Shown: piece by piece, positions 1 to 7,947 of the stretch
How the letters are laid out: each line of letters starts with the position of its first letter
How positions within the stretch are numbered: the first letter of the stretch is position 1
Assembly (NCBI RefSeq): GCF_033344935.1
Contig: NZ_JAWPMM010000001.1
Coordinates: 854,001-918,000 of the forward strand
DNA from: Reichenbachiella sp.
GTDB lineage: Bacteria > Bacteroidota > Bacteroidia > Cytophagales > Cyclobacteriaceae
Direction: 5' to 3'
Length of the DNA stretch: 64,000 bases
The notes under the pieces: model-generated
The model's database searches: none
Told to the model about the DNA's origin: nothing
Seen by the model: only the letters and a program-made list of their open reading frames with translations
Position numbers and translations under genes: made by a program

Positions 1-2
1 AT

Positions 3-164
3 GGGTTCGAAGATTTTTTCGAAAAGCCTAAAGTGGTCAGTCCGTTATTCGATGAAATGAGTGAAGAAGAAAAGAAAGCAAAAGGATATTCAACACAGGA
101 AGAGATAAATGAGGTAATAGAGGAGATGTCCAAAGCTAAAGATCAGAATAAAGATAAAGAATGA
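3..164 (+). CDS. C-terminal end of an unknown protein (partial)
   Basis: An open frame enters from the left edge and stops at 164, giving 53 residues. The visible tail is very charged, rich in Glu and Lys, with segments such as KPKVVSPLFDEMSEEEKK and a Lys/Asp/Glu-rich end. I do not recognise the family. It precedes the polymerase-like gene in the same direction, with about 210 bases between them, so it may be another gene of the mobile element. Confidence 0.5.
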   Translation, partial: GFEDFFEKPKVVSPLFDEMSEEEKKAKGYSTQEEINEVIEEMSKAKDQNKDKE

Positions 165-241
165 ATCATTCTATAGACCAGATCCATCTAGTCTATACTT
201 TACTCAATCCATATTTTAAAATGTCTAATTCAATTCTCTAG

Positions 242-255
242 AATTTCTAGAAATT
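242..255. repeat. 14-bp perfect palindrome upstream of the polymerase-like gene
   Basis: The sequence AATTTCTAGAAATT is a perfect palindrome 122 bases upstream of the chosen start at 377, within the gene-free stretch 165 to 376. A second TCTAGAATT overlaps it just upstream (about 237 to 245). It could be an operator or part of a replication origin. No further evidence is visible. Confidence 0.3.
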
Positions 256-376
256 TTCAAACAGACGGGGCGGGGATATAATAACAATCAATATGTAGTA
301 AGATTTTAAAATATAGTTTGATCAAGGATTAAACGCATTGGGATTTCGAAGTACAATAAATAAAAAAACGTTGAAC

Positions 377-1672
377 ATGAAATCGAGTAACCAAATCATA
401 TTACCCCCATATTTTGAAACAGACCAAATCAAATCATTGGCCAAAAAACTACCGATACCCGTGGAGAAGGTATTGTTGTTTTACAGTTATCTGATGCTAA
501 GGAATTTGAGCAAAGCCAAAAGGAATGAAGTAAGCTATAAGGAAAGTAGAGTGAGTTATGCTTTTCAAATACACTCGGAGTTTATCAAGCTCATGCTCAG
601 TAGAGACAAGTATACCAAGGTCATTCAAATACTAAAAGAACAAAACCTATTAAAGGTAGATCCATCCTATTCGACCGGCAACAAAGAAGGCATTATTAAG
701 AAACCGGGTTTTACCAAGAAGTATCAAATCCCAGAATACTTGTTAGACCATCGTTATACAAAAAGTAAAATCCATTACACGTTGACCACCAGGAAGGCCA
801 TCACTACCAAAGAAAAAATGATGGCCGCCATTATCAAATACAAAAAATCAACGATCCGATTATCACCAATAGCCAAGAAAGTATTGTTGAATTCATTAGA
901 AAACATCGAGACACAGGCGTTGACAAGTTTAGGGAGGTTTCAGAAGACTTCCGGACCATCGATGGATAGATATGGCAATCGATTTCATTCCTGCCTTACA
1001 AACCTTAAAAAAGGCCTTAGAAGTGAGGTCAATTTCAAAGGGTCAAAAGAGCCTCTGGTGGAATTTGATATTAAAACCAGTCAAATGTATTTTTTTATCA
1101 ATCTAAGCCATGAATGGTTGGATGCGGTATTGCCATCATATGATGCTATCAAACTTTATACTTTAGTTGATGAATTGCAAAAAAGCCATAGCTATCAACA
1201 GTTTAAAAACATCATTTTGGACAGAGACCAAGATGTTTATGAGAGGTATGGAAAATCACTGGGAATCATTAGGGATGATGCCAAGACCATCATATTCAAG
1301 TTGTTTTTTGGATCAGAGCATATCAAGATGGAAAAAGAAACCCAGCACTTTGAAAAGCTGTTTCCTGGGCTATTGAAAGAAGTGAATAAATTTAAAACAG
1401 TAAGGTTAGAGGATAATCATAAAAAGATGTACAGCAATCTAGCATTAATCCTTCAAAGAATGGAAAGTAAGATGGTGCTAGATTACATCATAGAAGATGC
1501 CGCAGAGCAAGGCATTACCCAAATATTGACCATCCATGACTCATGGTTTGTCAAGCAATCAGATGCAGTCTTATTCGCTCCCATAACCGAACAAGGCTTC
1601 TTTTATCAAATGGGCAACATCCCCAAGATCAATCAAATTATTTACACAAAAAAAGAGCCCTCAAGTAATTGA
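377..1672 (+). CDS. Family A DNA polymerase-like protein with N-terminal helical/wHTH region
   Basis: The protein has 431 residues from the ATG at 377; an in-frame TTG at 338 would add 13. The C-terminal half shows the three polymerase A core motifs in order. Motif A is VEFDIKTSQMYF with Asp231. Motif B is RDDAKTIIFKLFFG, which matches the Klenow O-helix pattern RxxAKxxxFxxxYG position by position (Arg299, Lys303). Motif C is LTIHDSWFV with Asp388. LQRMESKMV lies between B and C, as in phage and plasmid polymerases. No 3'-5' exonuclease domain fits in the length. The N-terminal 120 residues look like a winged-helix replication or binding domain (inference). Its place in a mobile element suggests a replication role. 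The polymerase call rests on motif reading only. Confidence 0.65.
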   Translation: MKSSNQIILPPYFETDQIKSLAKKLPIPVEKVLLFYSYLMLRNLSKAKRNEVSYKESRVSYAFQIHSEFIKLMLSRDKYTKVIQILKEQNLLKVDPSYSTGNKEGIIKKPGFTKKYQIPEYLLDHRYTKSKIHYTLTTRKAITTKEKMMAAIIKYKKSTIRLSPIAKKVLLNSLENIETQALTSLGRFQKTSGPSMDRYGNRFHSCLTNLKKGLRSEVNFKGSKEPLVEFDIKTSQMYFFINLSHEWLDAVLPSYDAIKLYTLVDELQKSHSYQQFKNIILDRDQDVYERYGKSLGIIRDDAKTIIFKLFFGSEHIKMEKETQHFEKLFPGLLKEVNKFKTVRLEDNHKKMYSNLALILQRMESKMVLDYIIEDAAEQGITQILTIHDSWFVKQSDAVLFAPITEQGFFYQMGNIPKINQIIYTKKEPSSN

Positions 1673-1678
1673 GGACTC
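1655..1678 (-). terminator. Rho-independent terminator of the small ORF at 1714
   Basis: GAGCCCTCAA and TTGAGGACTC form an imperfect 10-bp stem with a 4-base loop. On the minus strand it is followed by a run of T (the A-run at 1648 to 1654 on plus). It overlaps the last codons of the polymerase-like gene on the other strand. It fits as the end of a short minus-strand transcript carrying the 51-residue ORF. Confidence 0.65.
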
Positions 1679-1713
1679 ATAAATAGGATGTGCTTTCTCA
1701 AAACGCTGCTGAC

Positions 1714-1869
1714 TCAGGCAGCAGTAGCAATCATCCTTTTCAGTTCAGCTCTTGACAACGCCTTATCTTCTTTGCTTGACTTTGAGTTTTCAAGGATGTT
1801 CAACAATAGATCTACCATTCCGTTAGACGCTGTCTGCTCAACTGATTTGTTTTCTTTTTTGTCATTCAT
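1714..1869 (-). CDS. Small hypothetical protein (51 aa)
   Basis: A minus-strand frame from an ATG at 1869 to a TGA at 1714 encodes MNDKKENKSVEQ...LSRAELKRMIATAA. The middle is predicted helical (MVDLLLNILENSK). It is followed 36 bases later by a good terminator on the same strand, which supports it as a real short gene. It faces the polymerase-like gene tail to tail. The family is not recognised; an antitoxin-like or element-regulatory small protein would fit the context but nothing shows it. Confidence 0.45.
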   Translation of the reverse strand: MNDKKENKSVEQTASNGMVDLLLNILENSKSSKEDKALSRAELKRMIATAA

Positions 1870-1983
1870 GATATTCAAAATTTAGTTTAAAACATTTGAT
1901 TACCAGACAATTGTAACCAACTAGTGAACCCATGTCAATGGTTTTGTGAAAAACGTGATGAGCAACTAAAAATCAACAATAAA

Positions 1984-3402
1984 CTAGTTCATAGTTTTCG
2001 AATCAATCAATTGATCAAACCGATAGCGTTCTACTTCTAAAAGAGTACCGTTGTCAGAGAAGTACTTCCACTCGCCAGTTTTTAATCCAAGGCTATACTG
2101 TTCGCTCTGTCGAAGAGTTCCATTTTCGTCATAGTATTTGACATCACCATCAAGCTTACCTTTTGAATAGTTTGCTTCCATTTGAAGAGGACCATGTTCG
2201 TAATATTTAACAATTTTGATAGGAGTACCATATTTAAAGGTTTTTTCTTCTTGTTTGTTTCCATTGGAATAGAAATAGGTACAGAGTCCATCAAGTGACT
2301 CAGGCTCCAAGGAAACCATATAACCTTCAAATTGTTTTATTCCATTTATGTGATAGTCAGTAACAAGTCCAGAGGGTTTGCAGTTTTGATCGAATTTTAA
2401 AACCCGCTTATAAGCTGCTTGCTTATGATTAAATACTTCCTTCCAGTTTTCATCATATAAAATGGTAAAAGGACCAACCTTACATCCATTTATATAGTTA
2501 CCTCCGGCAACTATTTGATTCTCGGCATTATATATTTCAAGATTACCATTTAGAAATAGTTCTTTGCTATGACTATCGTATGTTTTGTTGACCCTAACTG
2601 AAAGGTTTCCATTTTCTAAATAATCCTCTACCATGTAATTCCCATTGGAAGTTTCTTTAAGACTATATTTTATATTGCCGTTTGAGAAATATTCAATTTG
2701 TGACGTAGGAAAGGGTTTTTCTGAAGAAAGTTCAACTTCAGATTTTAGGTTGCCGTTTTCAAAATAGGAAACCCAGCGACCTATTTCAAATCCTTCAGCA
2801 GTTTGACCTTCTGCCTTAAGTTGACCATTTGAGTACCACAATTTTTTCGACCCATTTTCAATTCCATTGACAACTTCATATTCTGCGATCAAATTGCCGT
2901 TTTGATCCCATTCTTTATTGATTCCAGTAGATACATTTTCAGCTCTTAATGTACCATTCTTATGATAGTACTTACCTTTTAATTCCGATCCATCCTCAAA
3001 ATAGACCTCACTGTCTAGGACAAGCGTGCCTTGATGACACACCCAGGTTTTATCCCATCCATGTTTTTGTCCATTGTTCCATTGTGATTCACCAATGAGT
3101 TTTCCATAGCAAGCCTTCTGCGAATAATCAGGCATAAAATAATAGACCCGAACCATTCCGTGCTGTTTTCCATTGTTGAATTCTTTGTAACGAATGAGAT
3201 TGCCTGAAGCATCAAATTCTTTATAAATACCATGTTTTTGATAAGGGGGTTCATCAATAGTAGTATAGTATTCATGGATTTTAGTTCTTCCAAGATCGTA
3301 ATAGGTTTCGACTTCACGGGTTTGACTTAAAGAAGGATTGGTAGTTAATAGAACTATTAAAGAAGTGCTTGCCAAAATAACAGATTGATAATTAAAGCTC
3401 AT
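1984..3402 (-). CDS. YwqK-type MORN-variant repeat protein, exported
   Basis: The protein has 472 residues. It begins with a signal peptide of about 26 residues (cleavage near SLSQ). The rest is a long array of MORN-variant repeats of the form NGxLxxExxYxxGxxxGxWxYYxxNG, as in proteins usually annotated as toxin-antitoxin YwqK family antitoxin. That name is a database habit; function is unknown, and the signal peptide argues for a periplasmic or surface role here. A structured RNA candidate with a U-run ends about 50 bases before the start codon. A second protein of the same type lies at 43907. Confidence 0.8.
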   Translation of the reverse strand: MSFNYQSVILASTSLIVLLTTNPSLSQTREVETYYDLGRTKIHEYYTTIDEPPYQKHGIYKEFDASGNLIRYKEFNNGKQHGMVRVYYFMPDYSQKACYGKLIGESQWNNGQKHGWDKTWVCHQGTLVLDSEVYFEDGSELKGKYYHKNGTLRAENVSTGINKEWDQNGNLIAEYEVVNGIENGSKKLWYSNGQLKAEGQTAEGFEIGRWVSYFENGNLKSEVELSSEKPFPTSQIEYFSNGNIKYSLKETSNGNYMVEDYLENGNLSVRVNKTYDSHSKELFLNGNLEIYNAENQIVAGGNYINGCKVGPFTILYDENWKEVFNHKQAAYKRVLKFDQNCKPSGLVTDYHINGIKQFEGYMVSLEPESLDGLCTYFYSNGNKQEEKTFKYGTPIKIVKYYEHGPLQMEANYSKGKLDGDVKYYDENGTLRQSEQYSLGLKTGEWKYFSDNGTLLEVERYRFDQLIDSKTMN

Positions 3403-3453
3403 TGTTTTGTTGATTATGAGCTCCGAGGAACAAAGAGCAAGAAAAGATTGATT

Positions 3454-3612
3454 AAAAAAAGAGGGGCATGAACCTCAGCTTTATATTCTGCTGCTGAGGT
3501 ATCGCCAGACACCTTTACGGACAGAAATAGGCAGAGGACACACCCCATAGGGTGCGAAAACTCTACCATTTCCTCCGTACTTTAAACTGGCGATTTTCAG
3601 CAGGGAAATGAT
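3454..3612 (-). ncRNA. Candidate structured RNA or attenuator leader
   Basis: The minus strand folds into one long interrupted hairpin: 3597-3603 with 3491-3497 (CTGCTGA/TCAGCAG), 3587-3594 with 3501-3508 (8 bp, ATCGCCAG/CTGGCGAT), 3574-3579 with 3516-3521 (TACGGA/TCCGTA), 3568-3572 with 3524-3528, and an apical 3550-3554 with 3541-3545. A 7-base by 7-base bubble separates the second and third helices. The 3' strand of the outer helix can instead pair as 3493-3499 with 3473-3479 (CCTCAGC/GCTGAGG), and 3473-3476 can pair with 3461-3466 just before seven Ts at 3454-3460. Options are a 6S-like RNA (compare the Bacteroidetes 6S-Flavo family) or a regulated leader of the YwqK gene. It fills most of the 426-base stretch 3403 to 3828. 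The pairings were read directly; function is inference. Confidence 0.5.
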
Positions 3613-3828
3613 AAGCTACGCTTCTCTTTATATGTTTTTAGATAATGTCTATCTCATTTATTGTCTTTTGTTAACAATCAAATTTAACCATTAATTGATA
3701 AAACGGATCAGAATTCAATTGGATTTGTGCTGTTGTATTATTTGCAAATAACTAATGTGTAAGCGCTTACGCATAATAAAAACACAAAATAGATTGTAAT
3801 ATTCTAAGATAGTGGTTTGATTTGATCC

Positions 3829-4272
3829 ATGTTTAAAGTTGCAGAAATCGAATTGATCTACCGCTCAAAGGTTAAAGCCAAAGAAAGGGTAGAGGTTAGT
3901 TCCTCATCGGCAGCCTACCAAGTATTCAATTCCTATTGGGATCATAATAAAATCGAGTTTCAGGAAGAATTCAAGATTCTACTTCTTAATCGTAGAAATC
4001 AAGCACTTGGGATATATGATATTTCGAAAGGTGGTGTAGCAGGTACAGTAGTAGATGTCAAAATGATTTTTTCTGCTGCCTTAAGGGCTCATGCTTCCCA
4101 TATCATTATGTGTCACAATCATCCATCGGGAAACCTCAACCCAAGTCAACAGGATATTAATTTAACCAAGAAAGTCTATCAGGCAGGTCAATTGATGGAT
4201 ATAGGCCTATTGGACCATCTGATCATTACCAATGAAGGATATACTTCGTTTGCTGATGGTGGCTATATTTAG
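3829..4272 (+). CDS. RadC-family JAMM/MPN domain protein
   Basis: The protein has 147 residues, about the length of the isolated RadC catalytic domain and much shorter than chromosomal RadC, which has an N-terminal HhH region. The JAMM zinc motif is visible as HNHPSGNLNPSQQD with His96, His98 and Asp109. An upstream acidic segment (FQEEFKILLLN) supplies the expected Glu. Short RadC proteins like this are common on integrative elements; their role there is unsettled. Its stop overlaps the stop of the convergent serine recombinase by 4 bases. Confidence 0.85.
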   Translation: MFKVAEIELIYRSKVKAKERVEVSSSSAAYQVFNSYWDHNKIEFQEEFKILLLNRRNQALGIYDISKGGVAGTVVDVKMIFSAALRAHASHIIMCHNHPSGNLNPSQQDINLTKKVYQAGQLMDIGLLDHLIITNEGYTSFADGGYI

Positions 4273-4946
4273 ATAGTCTGTGATTCCAACTTTTGTTTGA
4301 CTTTGTATAACCTACGAACAGTGGATGCTACGAAGGATTTCTCATTTCTAGTTTTCATTCCCATGATGTTGAGTTTATCAGCAATTTGTTGATAGGTTAG
4401 GTCTGACCCTCTTAAAGCATAGATCATCTCCATAGCCTGTTTGTTGGCAGGGTGATTTAAGGCATTATGTTTTCTTACTTCAAACCCTCTTTGAATAGTA
4501 TACTCTGAAAGGTTTTGCGGATTCCCCATTCGATCTCCTCTTTGTTTTTTGATTTGCATGGCTTTACGGGTTCTATCCCCGATCAGCTCACGTTCATGTT
4601 GAGCAAGGACAGCCATAATCCCTACAGTAAGAGAATTTGCATCGGGCATATCAACTGCTCGGAAATTAACCTCGGAATCACGGAGTTTAAAAATGAATGC
4701 AGCGTTTCTGGATAAGCGATCTAGTTTGGCAATTAATAAGGTGGCATTATAATGCTTTGAATCAGCAATCGCTTGATTGAGCATGGGTCTATTGTTGTTC
4801 TTGCCACTTTCGGTTTCAATGTATTCTTTGAGGATGATATCGTCTTTATTAATAAAGGAGCGAATCATAGATTTTTGAGCATCTAATCCTAGACCAGACC
4901 GACTCTGGTTCTCAGTTGATACTCGTAGATAACTTATGTATTGCAT
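4269..4946 (-). CDS. Serine recombinase, resolvase/invertase family
   Basis: The protein has 225 residues. The N-terminal catalytic domain begins YLRVST with nucleophile Ser10, and the helix with KLDRLSRNAAF carries the conserved arginines. The ARERELIGDRT-type segment appears as QHERELIGDRTRKAM. The C-terminal part (LTYQQIADKLN...STVRRLYK) is a helix-turn-helix DNA-binding region. The size fits a small resolvase or invertase rather than a large serine integrase. It could act on an invertible segment or resolve element multimers; no inverted site pair was found by eye. Confidence 0.88.
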   Translation of the reverse strand: MQYISYLRVSTENQSRSGLGLDAQKSMIRSFINKDDIILKEYIETESGKNNNRPMLNQAIADSKHYNATLLIAKLDRLSRNAAFIFKLRDSEVNFRAVDMPDANSLTVGIMAVLAQHERELIGDRTRKAMQIKKQRGDRMGNPQNLSEYTIQRGFEVRKHNALNHPANKQAMEMIYALRGSDLTYQQIADKLNIMGMKTRNEKSFVASTVRRLYKVKQKLESQTI

Positions 4947-5080
4947 ATTGGCGATTTGGTTTGTTTCTATAAATCAAACCAAAACCAGTGGGTACTAAAC
5001 CAAGAAATGGGAAATATATCATTTTAAGAACCTTGGTTCTTAAAGTGTTAAATCAGTTCAAAAACGGGATATGTGCATAA

Positions 5081-5128
5081 TCTAATAGACGGTTTTAAGA
5101 AATTACCTGGGTGTGTAGTCTAATAGAC
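5081..5128. repeat. Two TCTAATAGAC direct repeats
   Basis: TCTAATAGAC occurs at 5081-5090 and at 5119-5128, 38 bases apart, each preceded by a TGTG-containing segment (TGTGCATAA and TGTGTAG). They lie in the gene-free stretch between the serine recombinase and the excisionase-like gene, about 135 to 180 bases upstream of the recombinase start. They may be operators or recombinase/excisionase sites. Confidence 0.35.
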
Positions 5129-5165
5129 AACTATACTTAACTGCTAATATGGATTCTTGAAAAAC

Positions 5166-5179
5166 AGTGGGCGCCCACT
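5166..5179 (-). terminator. GC-rich palindrome, likely terminator of the excisionase-like gene
   Basis: AGTGGGCGCCCACT is a perfect 14-bp palindrome (5-bp stem, 4-base loop). On the minus strand it is followed by GTTTTTC. It sits 27 bases after the stop of the excisionase-like gene, so it reads as its terminator. The short stem leaves some doubt; it could instead be a protein-binding palindrome. Confidence 0.5.
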
Positions 5180-5205
5180 ATTGTTTTCAGAAAAGACAGT
5201 TGCTC

Positions 5206-5511
5206 TTAATTGTCGTTGCTAGAAAGAAAGTTTAATATATCACTTTTGCGAAAGTAGATAGGTGACTTAGGAACCTTGTTTAGTCTTGTGAAGAAACCAC
5301 GTTTTTCTAATCGTAATACAGTCCATTTACTACACCTTAAAATTGCGGTTGCCTCAGGTAAGTACACAATTTCAAACTCTTCTTTAGCAACTTGTTTTTG
5401 GTCAGTTTTCTCATTGGTATTAAGTTTCTTTAAGATTTCAATGATAGGACATAATTCTTCTTTTACTACGATTCTTAAATCATTTGCTAGTGCTTCGTTA
5501 AATTTTTTCAT
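5206..5511 (-). CDS. Excisionase-like helix-turn-helix protein
   Basis: The protein has 101 residues. The N-terminal half is helical and charged. The C-terminal half (VYLPEATAILRCSKWTVLRLEKRGFF...IYFRKSDILNFL) is a winged helix-turn-helix of the MerR/excisionase type typical of Bacteroidota integrative elements. It lies in the same direction as the integrase and probably acts as a recombination directionality factor (inference from family and context). Confidence 0.75.
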   Translation of the reverse strand: MKKFNEALANDLRIVVKEELCPIIEILKKLNTNEKTDQKQVAKEEFEIVYLPEATAILRCSKWTVLRLEKRGFFTRLNKVPKSPIYFRKSDILNFLSSNDN

Positions 5512-5595
5512 TTTGAATGTATTTAGTTGAATATTAATTTCAATTCAAAGATGATTCAAAAAGCAAGGCACTAGAACTTTCTAAATGTGTATAGT

Positions 5596-6567
5596 TTATT
5601 TCAAAAATGAAACAAGAGGTGATATGGCTTTTTTATTAATTGTGATTTCATCAGAATCCAGTTTTTTAAATAGGTATTGACTAAAGTTGGATTTCAGTCT
5701 AAAATCAGTGGGAAAAAAAGCTCCTTGTATGATTAGAAATTTTGCTTCAGCAGCAGAAGGATTCTTCTTGAAGTCATTCTTGAATTGTTGACTAAATCTG
5801 TTTTTGAGGTCTCCAAAGAACCAATTATAAACAGTATTATCAATTCTTTTAATTTGATTCTTGTCAACAAAGGAATCCGCTAAGTCAATATATTCTTTTG
5901 CAATGGTAATGCTGTGCTGGTGTTCAAACATTTCAGTACCTTTTTCTATTTTCAAATTTATGAATGCCCCATAGATTGAATTAAAAAAGGTGATCGGATC
6001 ATTTAACATTAGTTCACGTTTTTTTGCCTTTTGTTGATGGTTTAATTTTAGCTCTATGTTCTTTTCAAGGGATTTATCAATGTTGGAATTCCATTCTTGT
6101 TCCTTTTTTAAAGGGAAATAATCGATAAAGGAAAACATGCTTTCTATGCGATTATATTGATAGGTCGATTCATTTTCCAATTTAGTTTTCTTAAAGTACT
6201 TCCATGGGTGGCGGATTAAAATTATTCCATAGATGGCCAAAGCCTCTTGCATCGTATATCGATAGTCCCTTATAATATCCGATAAATCTTTAGCTGGTAA
6301 GGGTTTAGTATGATTGGCAGTTTCAATTTTGATAATGTGTTTGAGCATCTTAATTTCTTGTATGCCTTTAGTTTTTTGAATCTGCTCGAGCTCTTTAGTT
6401 GATTTTGCCCTGCTATTATTAATTAGAGAAGTAATACGATAGATCTTCCGATCGTACTTAACTACCAAATAGAAAGGCATTCCATTAGGATGAGATTCCT
6501 TTTCGAGTTTCCTTGTATCAAATCCACTTCTAAATGAGTATTGGATCGTTGGTTCTTTATTTACCAT
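5596..6567 (-). CDS. Unknown protein overlapping the integrase gene
   Basis: The protein has 323 residues and matches no family I recognise. It is lysine-rich with no signal peptide or clear membrane segment. Aromatic-rich motifs include YGIILIRHPWKYFKKTK and NTVYNWFFGDLKNRF. The start codon lies inside the last codons of the integrase gene (7-base overlap), so it is translationally coupled to it. It could be an integrase helper or a replication or transfer protein of the element. Codon use looks like the AT-rich neighbours. Confidence 0.75.
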   Translation of the reverse strand: MVNKEPTIQYSFRSGFDTRKLEKESHPNGMPFYLVVKYDRKIYRITSLINNSRAKSTKELEQIQKTKGIQEIKMLKHIIKIETANHTKPLPAKDLSDIIRDYRYTMQEALAIYGIILIRHPWKYFKKTKLENESTYQYNRIESMFSFIDYFPLKKEQEWNSNIDKSLEKNIELKLNHQQKAKKRELMLNDPITFFNSIYGAFINLKIEKGTEMFEHQHSITIAKEYIDLADSFVDKNQIKRIDNTVYNWFFGDLKNRFSQQFKNDFKKNPSAAEAKFLIIQGAFFPTDFRLKSNFSQYLFKKLDSDEITINKKAISPLVSFLK

Positions 6568-7721
6568 ATTCTTTCTAATTCTCTAACAACTGTTGTATTT
6601 AATAGTCTTGCATATTCTTGGGTTTGTTGAATTCGAGAATGGCCCATCAGGCCTTTTACAATTTCTAATGACAGACCATAATTTAAAAGATTTGTTCCAA
6701 AAGAATGACGGCTAGAATGAAAAGCTAATCGTTTATCAATTTCTGCCATCTTAGCAATTAGTTTTAGAAGTCTATTTTGATGCTCGTTAGAAAAGCATTT
6801 GAAGCACTTTTCAGAATGTATATGTAATTCACTATGCTTTTGAATTAACTCTTTTGGTCTGCCATTAAAAAGCTTATGGAGTGGTAGTAATAATAAGTTG
6901 GATGTTTTTCTCATTCTGATATCAAGGTTCCAACTACCATCTTCTAGTTTAACAATATCCTTTTTCTTTAGTGAGCTTATATCGCCATATCTTAATCCGG
7001 TATAGGCTCCAAACAAATAGATGTCTCTTGCATTTTCAAGTTCCCAATCTGAAAACTCTAGTTCTTCAATTCGATTGAGTTCTTCAGAAGTTAGATGTAT
7101 CTTTTTTGACGGAACAGATTTGACTTTATATTTCAAGAAGGGATTTTTACCTACTTCCATATAGTCCTTTGCTACAGCTAGGTTTACAAATTTCTTGAAG
7201 TTTTTGAATTCCTTGGCGATACTGTTTTGGTGCAGTTTCTTGTCGACTAAAAACTTTTCAAAACGACAACAGAAGTCATAATCAAGTTGAGTAAAAACTG
7301 TATTGGGACTGAACTCATTTAGTTTATTGTAGAAGACCTTTTGTTGTCTTATTGTACCGCTACTTAAGGTACTATTCTTCAACTCATAATCAACAAATTC
7401 ATTAAAGGTTATGGTGACTTTACCATTCAGATGGAATTGTTCAATCATGGTTAGTGAACATTCTTTTCCTTGTGATGCTAGAGAGATTTCATAATCCTCG
7501 AGCCGAGTGATTTTGGATTCTAGAATCCTATTCAGTTTGATATATTGAGCATGATTGGGAGTGACCTTCATCTTCTCCTTGTCCCATTGTTTGGGTTCAA
7601 TCCGAATTTCGGTACTTAAGTATTTATACCTTTTTCTATCGTAGGCTCGAATTTGAATTAGAGCTTTTCCATCTTTTCCTATAATACCTTTTCGATTGTG
7701 TATTAAACCGTATTGTAGCAT
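6561..7721 (-). CDS. Tyrosine recombinase/integrase
   Basis: The protein has 386 residues in the standard layout: an N-terminal arm-binding domain (1 to about 90), a SAM-like core-binding domain (about 105 to 195) and a catalytic domain (about 205 to 380). The catalytic residues are visible: Arg244 in TGLRYGD, Lys272, His335 and Arg338 in HSSRHSFG, His361 in MGHSRI and nucleophile Tyr370 in TQEYAR. A CxxC pair (CFKCF, about 306) lies in the catalytic domain. It sits 226 bases from the tRNA 3' end, the probable attachment site. It starts a unit with the overlapping gene at 5596. Confidence 0.93.
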   Translation of the reverse strand: MLQYGLIHNRKGIIGKDGKALIQIRAYDRKRYKYLSTEIRIEPKQWDKEKMKVTPNHAQYIKLNRILESKITRLEDYEISLASQGKECSLTMIEQFHLNGKVTITFNEFVDYELKNSTLSSGTIRQQKVFYNKLNEFSPNTVFTQLDYDFCCRFEKFLVDKKLHQNSIAKEFKNFKKFVNLAVAKDYMEVGKNPFLKYKVKSVPSKKIHLTSEELNRIEELEFSDWELENARDIYLFGAYTGLRYGDISSLKKKDIVKLEDGSWNLDIRMRKTSNLLLLPLHKLFNGRPKELIQKHSELHIHSEKCFKCFSNEHQNRLLKLIAKMAEIDKRLAFHSSRHSFGTNLLNYGLSLEIVKGLMGHSRIQQTQEYARLLNTTVVRELERIW

Positions 7722-7793
7722 GATCCTAATATTTAAGTTCGAGTCAATATTTGCTATTCGACTTCACAACTACAATATTATTGCGGTAAAACG

Positions 7794-7825
7794 GGTACAA
7801 CACAGGGTACAACATTGGTACAACA
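7794..7825. repeat. Three GGTACAACA direct repeats, candidate arm-type integrase sites
   Basis: GGTACAACA occurs at 7794-7802, 7806-7814 and 7817-7825, with start-to-start steps of 12 and 11 bases. The repeats lie between the integrase start and the tRNA, about 120 bases from the tRNA 3' end. Integrases with an N-terminal arm domain bind short direct repeats in this position, so these are good candidates for arm sites (inference). Confidence 0.55.
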
Positions 7826-7912
7826 TATTTGCTGCTATATGCTTTAATGTGCGTAGAGCTGCATTATCTTAAAACGTCAGAATCGATGATTTTATAGCAC
7901 TAGATAATAAAA

Positions 7913-7940
7913 AAGGCCGATTTCGGGTGAAATCGACCTT
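7913..7940 (-). terminator. Terminator after tRNA-Arg
   Basis: On the minus strand AAGGTCGATTTC and GAAATCGGCCTT form a 12-bp stem with one G-T mismatch and a 4-base loop, followed by TTTTATT. It lies 8 bases after the tRNA 3' end and fits as its terminator. Confidence 0.8.
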
Positions 7941-7947
7941 CGTTTTG

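Noticed and set aside
3454-3612. A retron msr-msd or a tracrRNA as the explanation for the long hairpin
   Set aside because: No reverse transcriptase or Cas gene lies in the window, and no repeat array accompanies it.
3454-3612. TPP, cobalamin, fluoride, guanidine, c-di-GMP or RNase P identity for the hairpin
   Set aside because: I looked for their core sequences and found none of them in the right order. This was done by eye only.
1-7900. Second attachment site within the window
   Set aside because: I searched by eye for the tRNA 3' end (TGACCTTGTCAGG on plus) and found no second copy, so the left border is taken to be outside.
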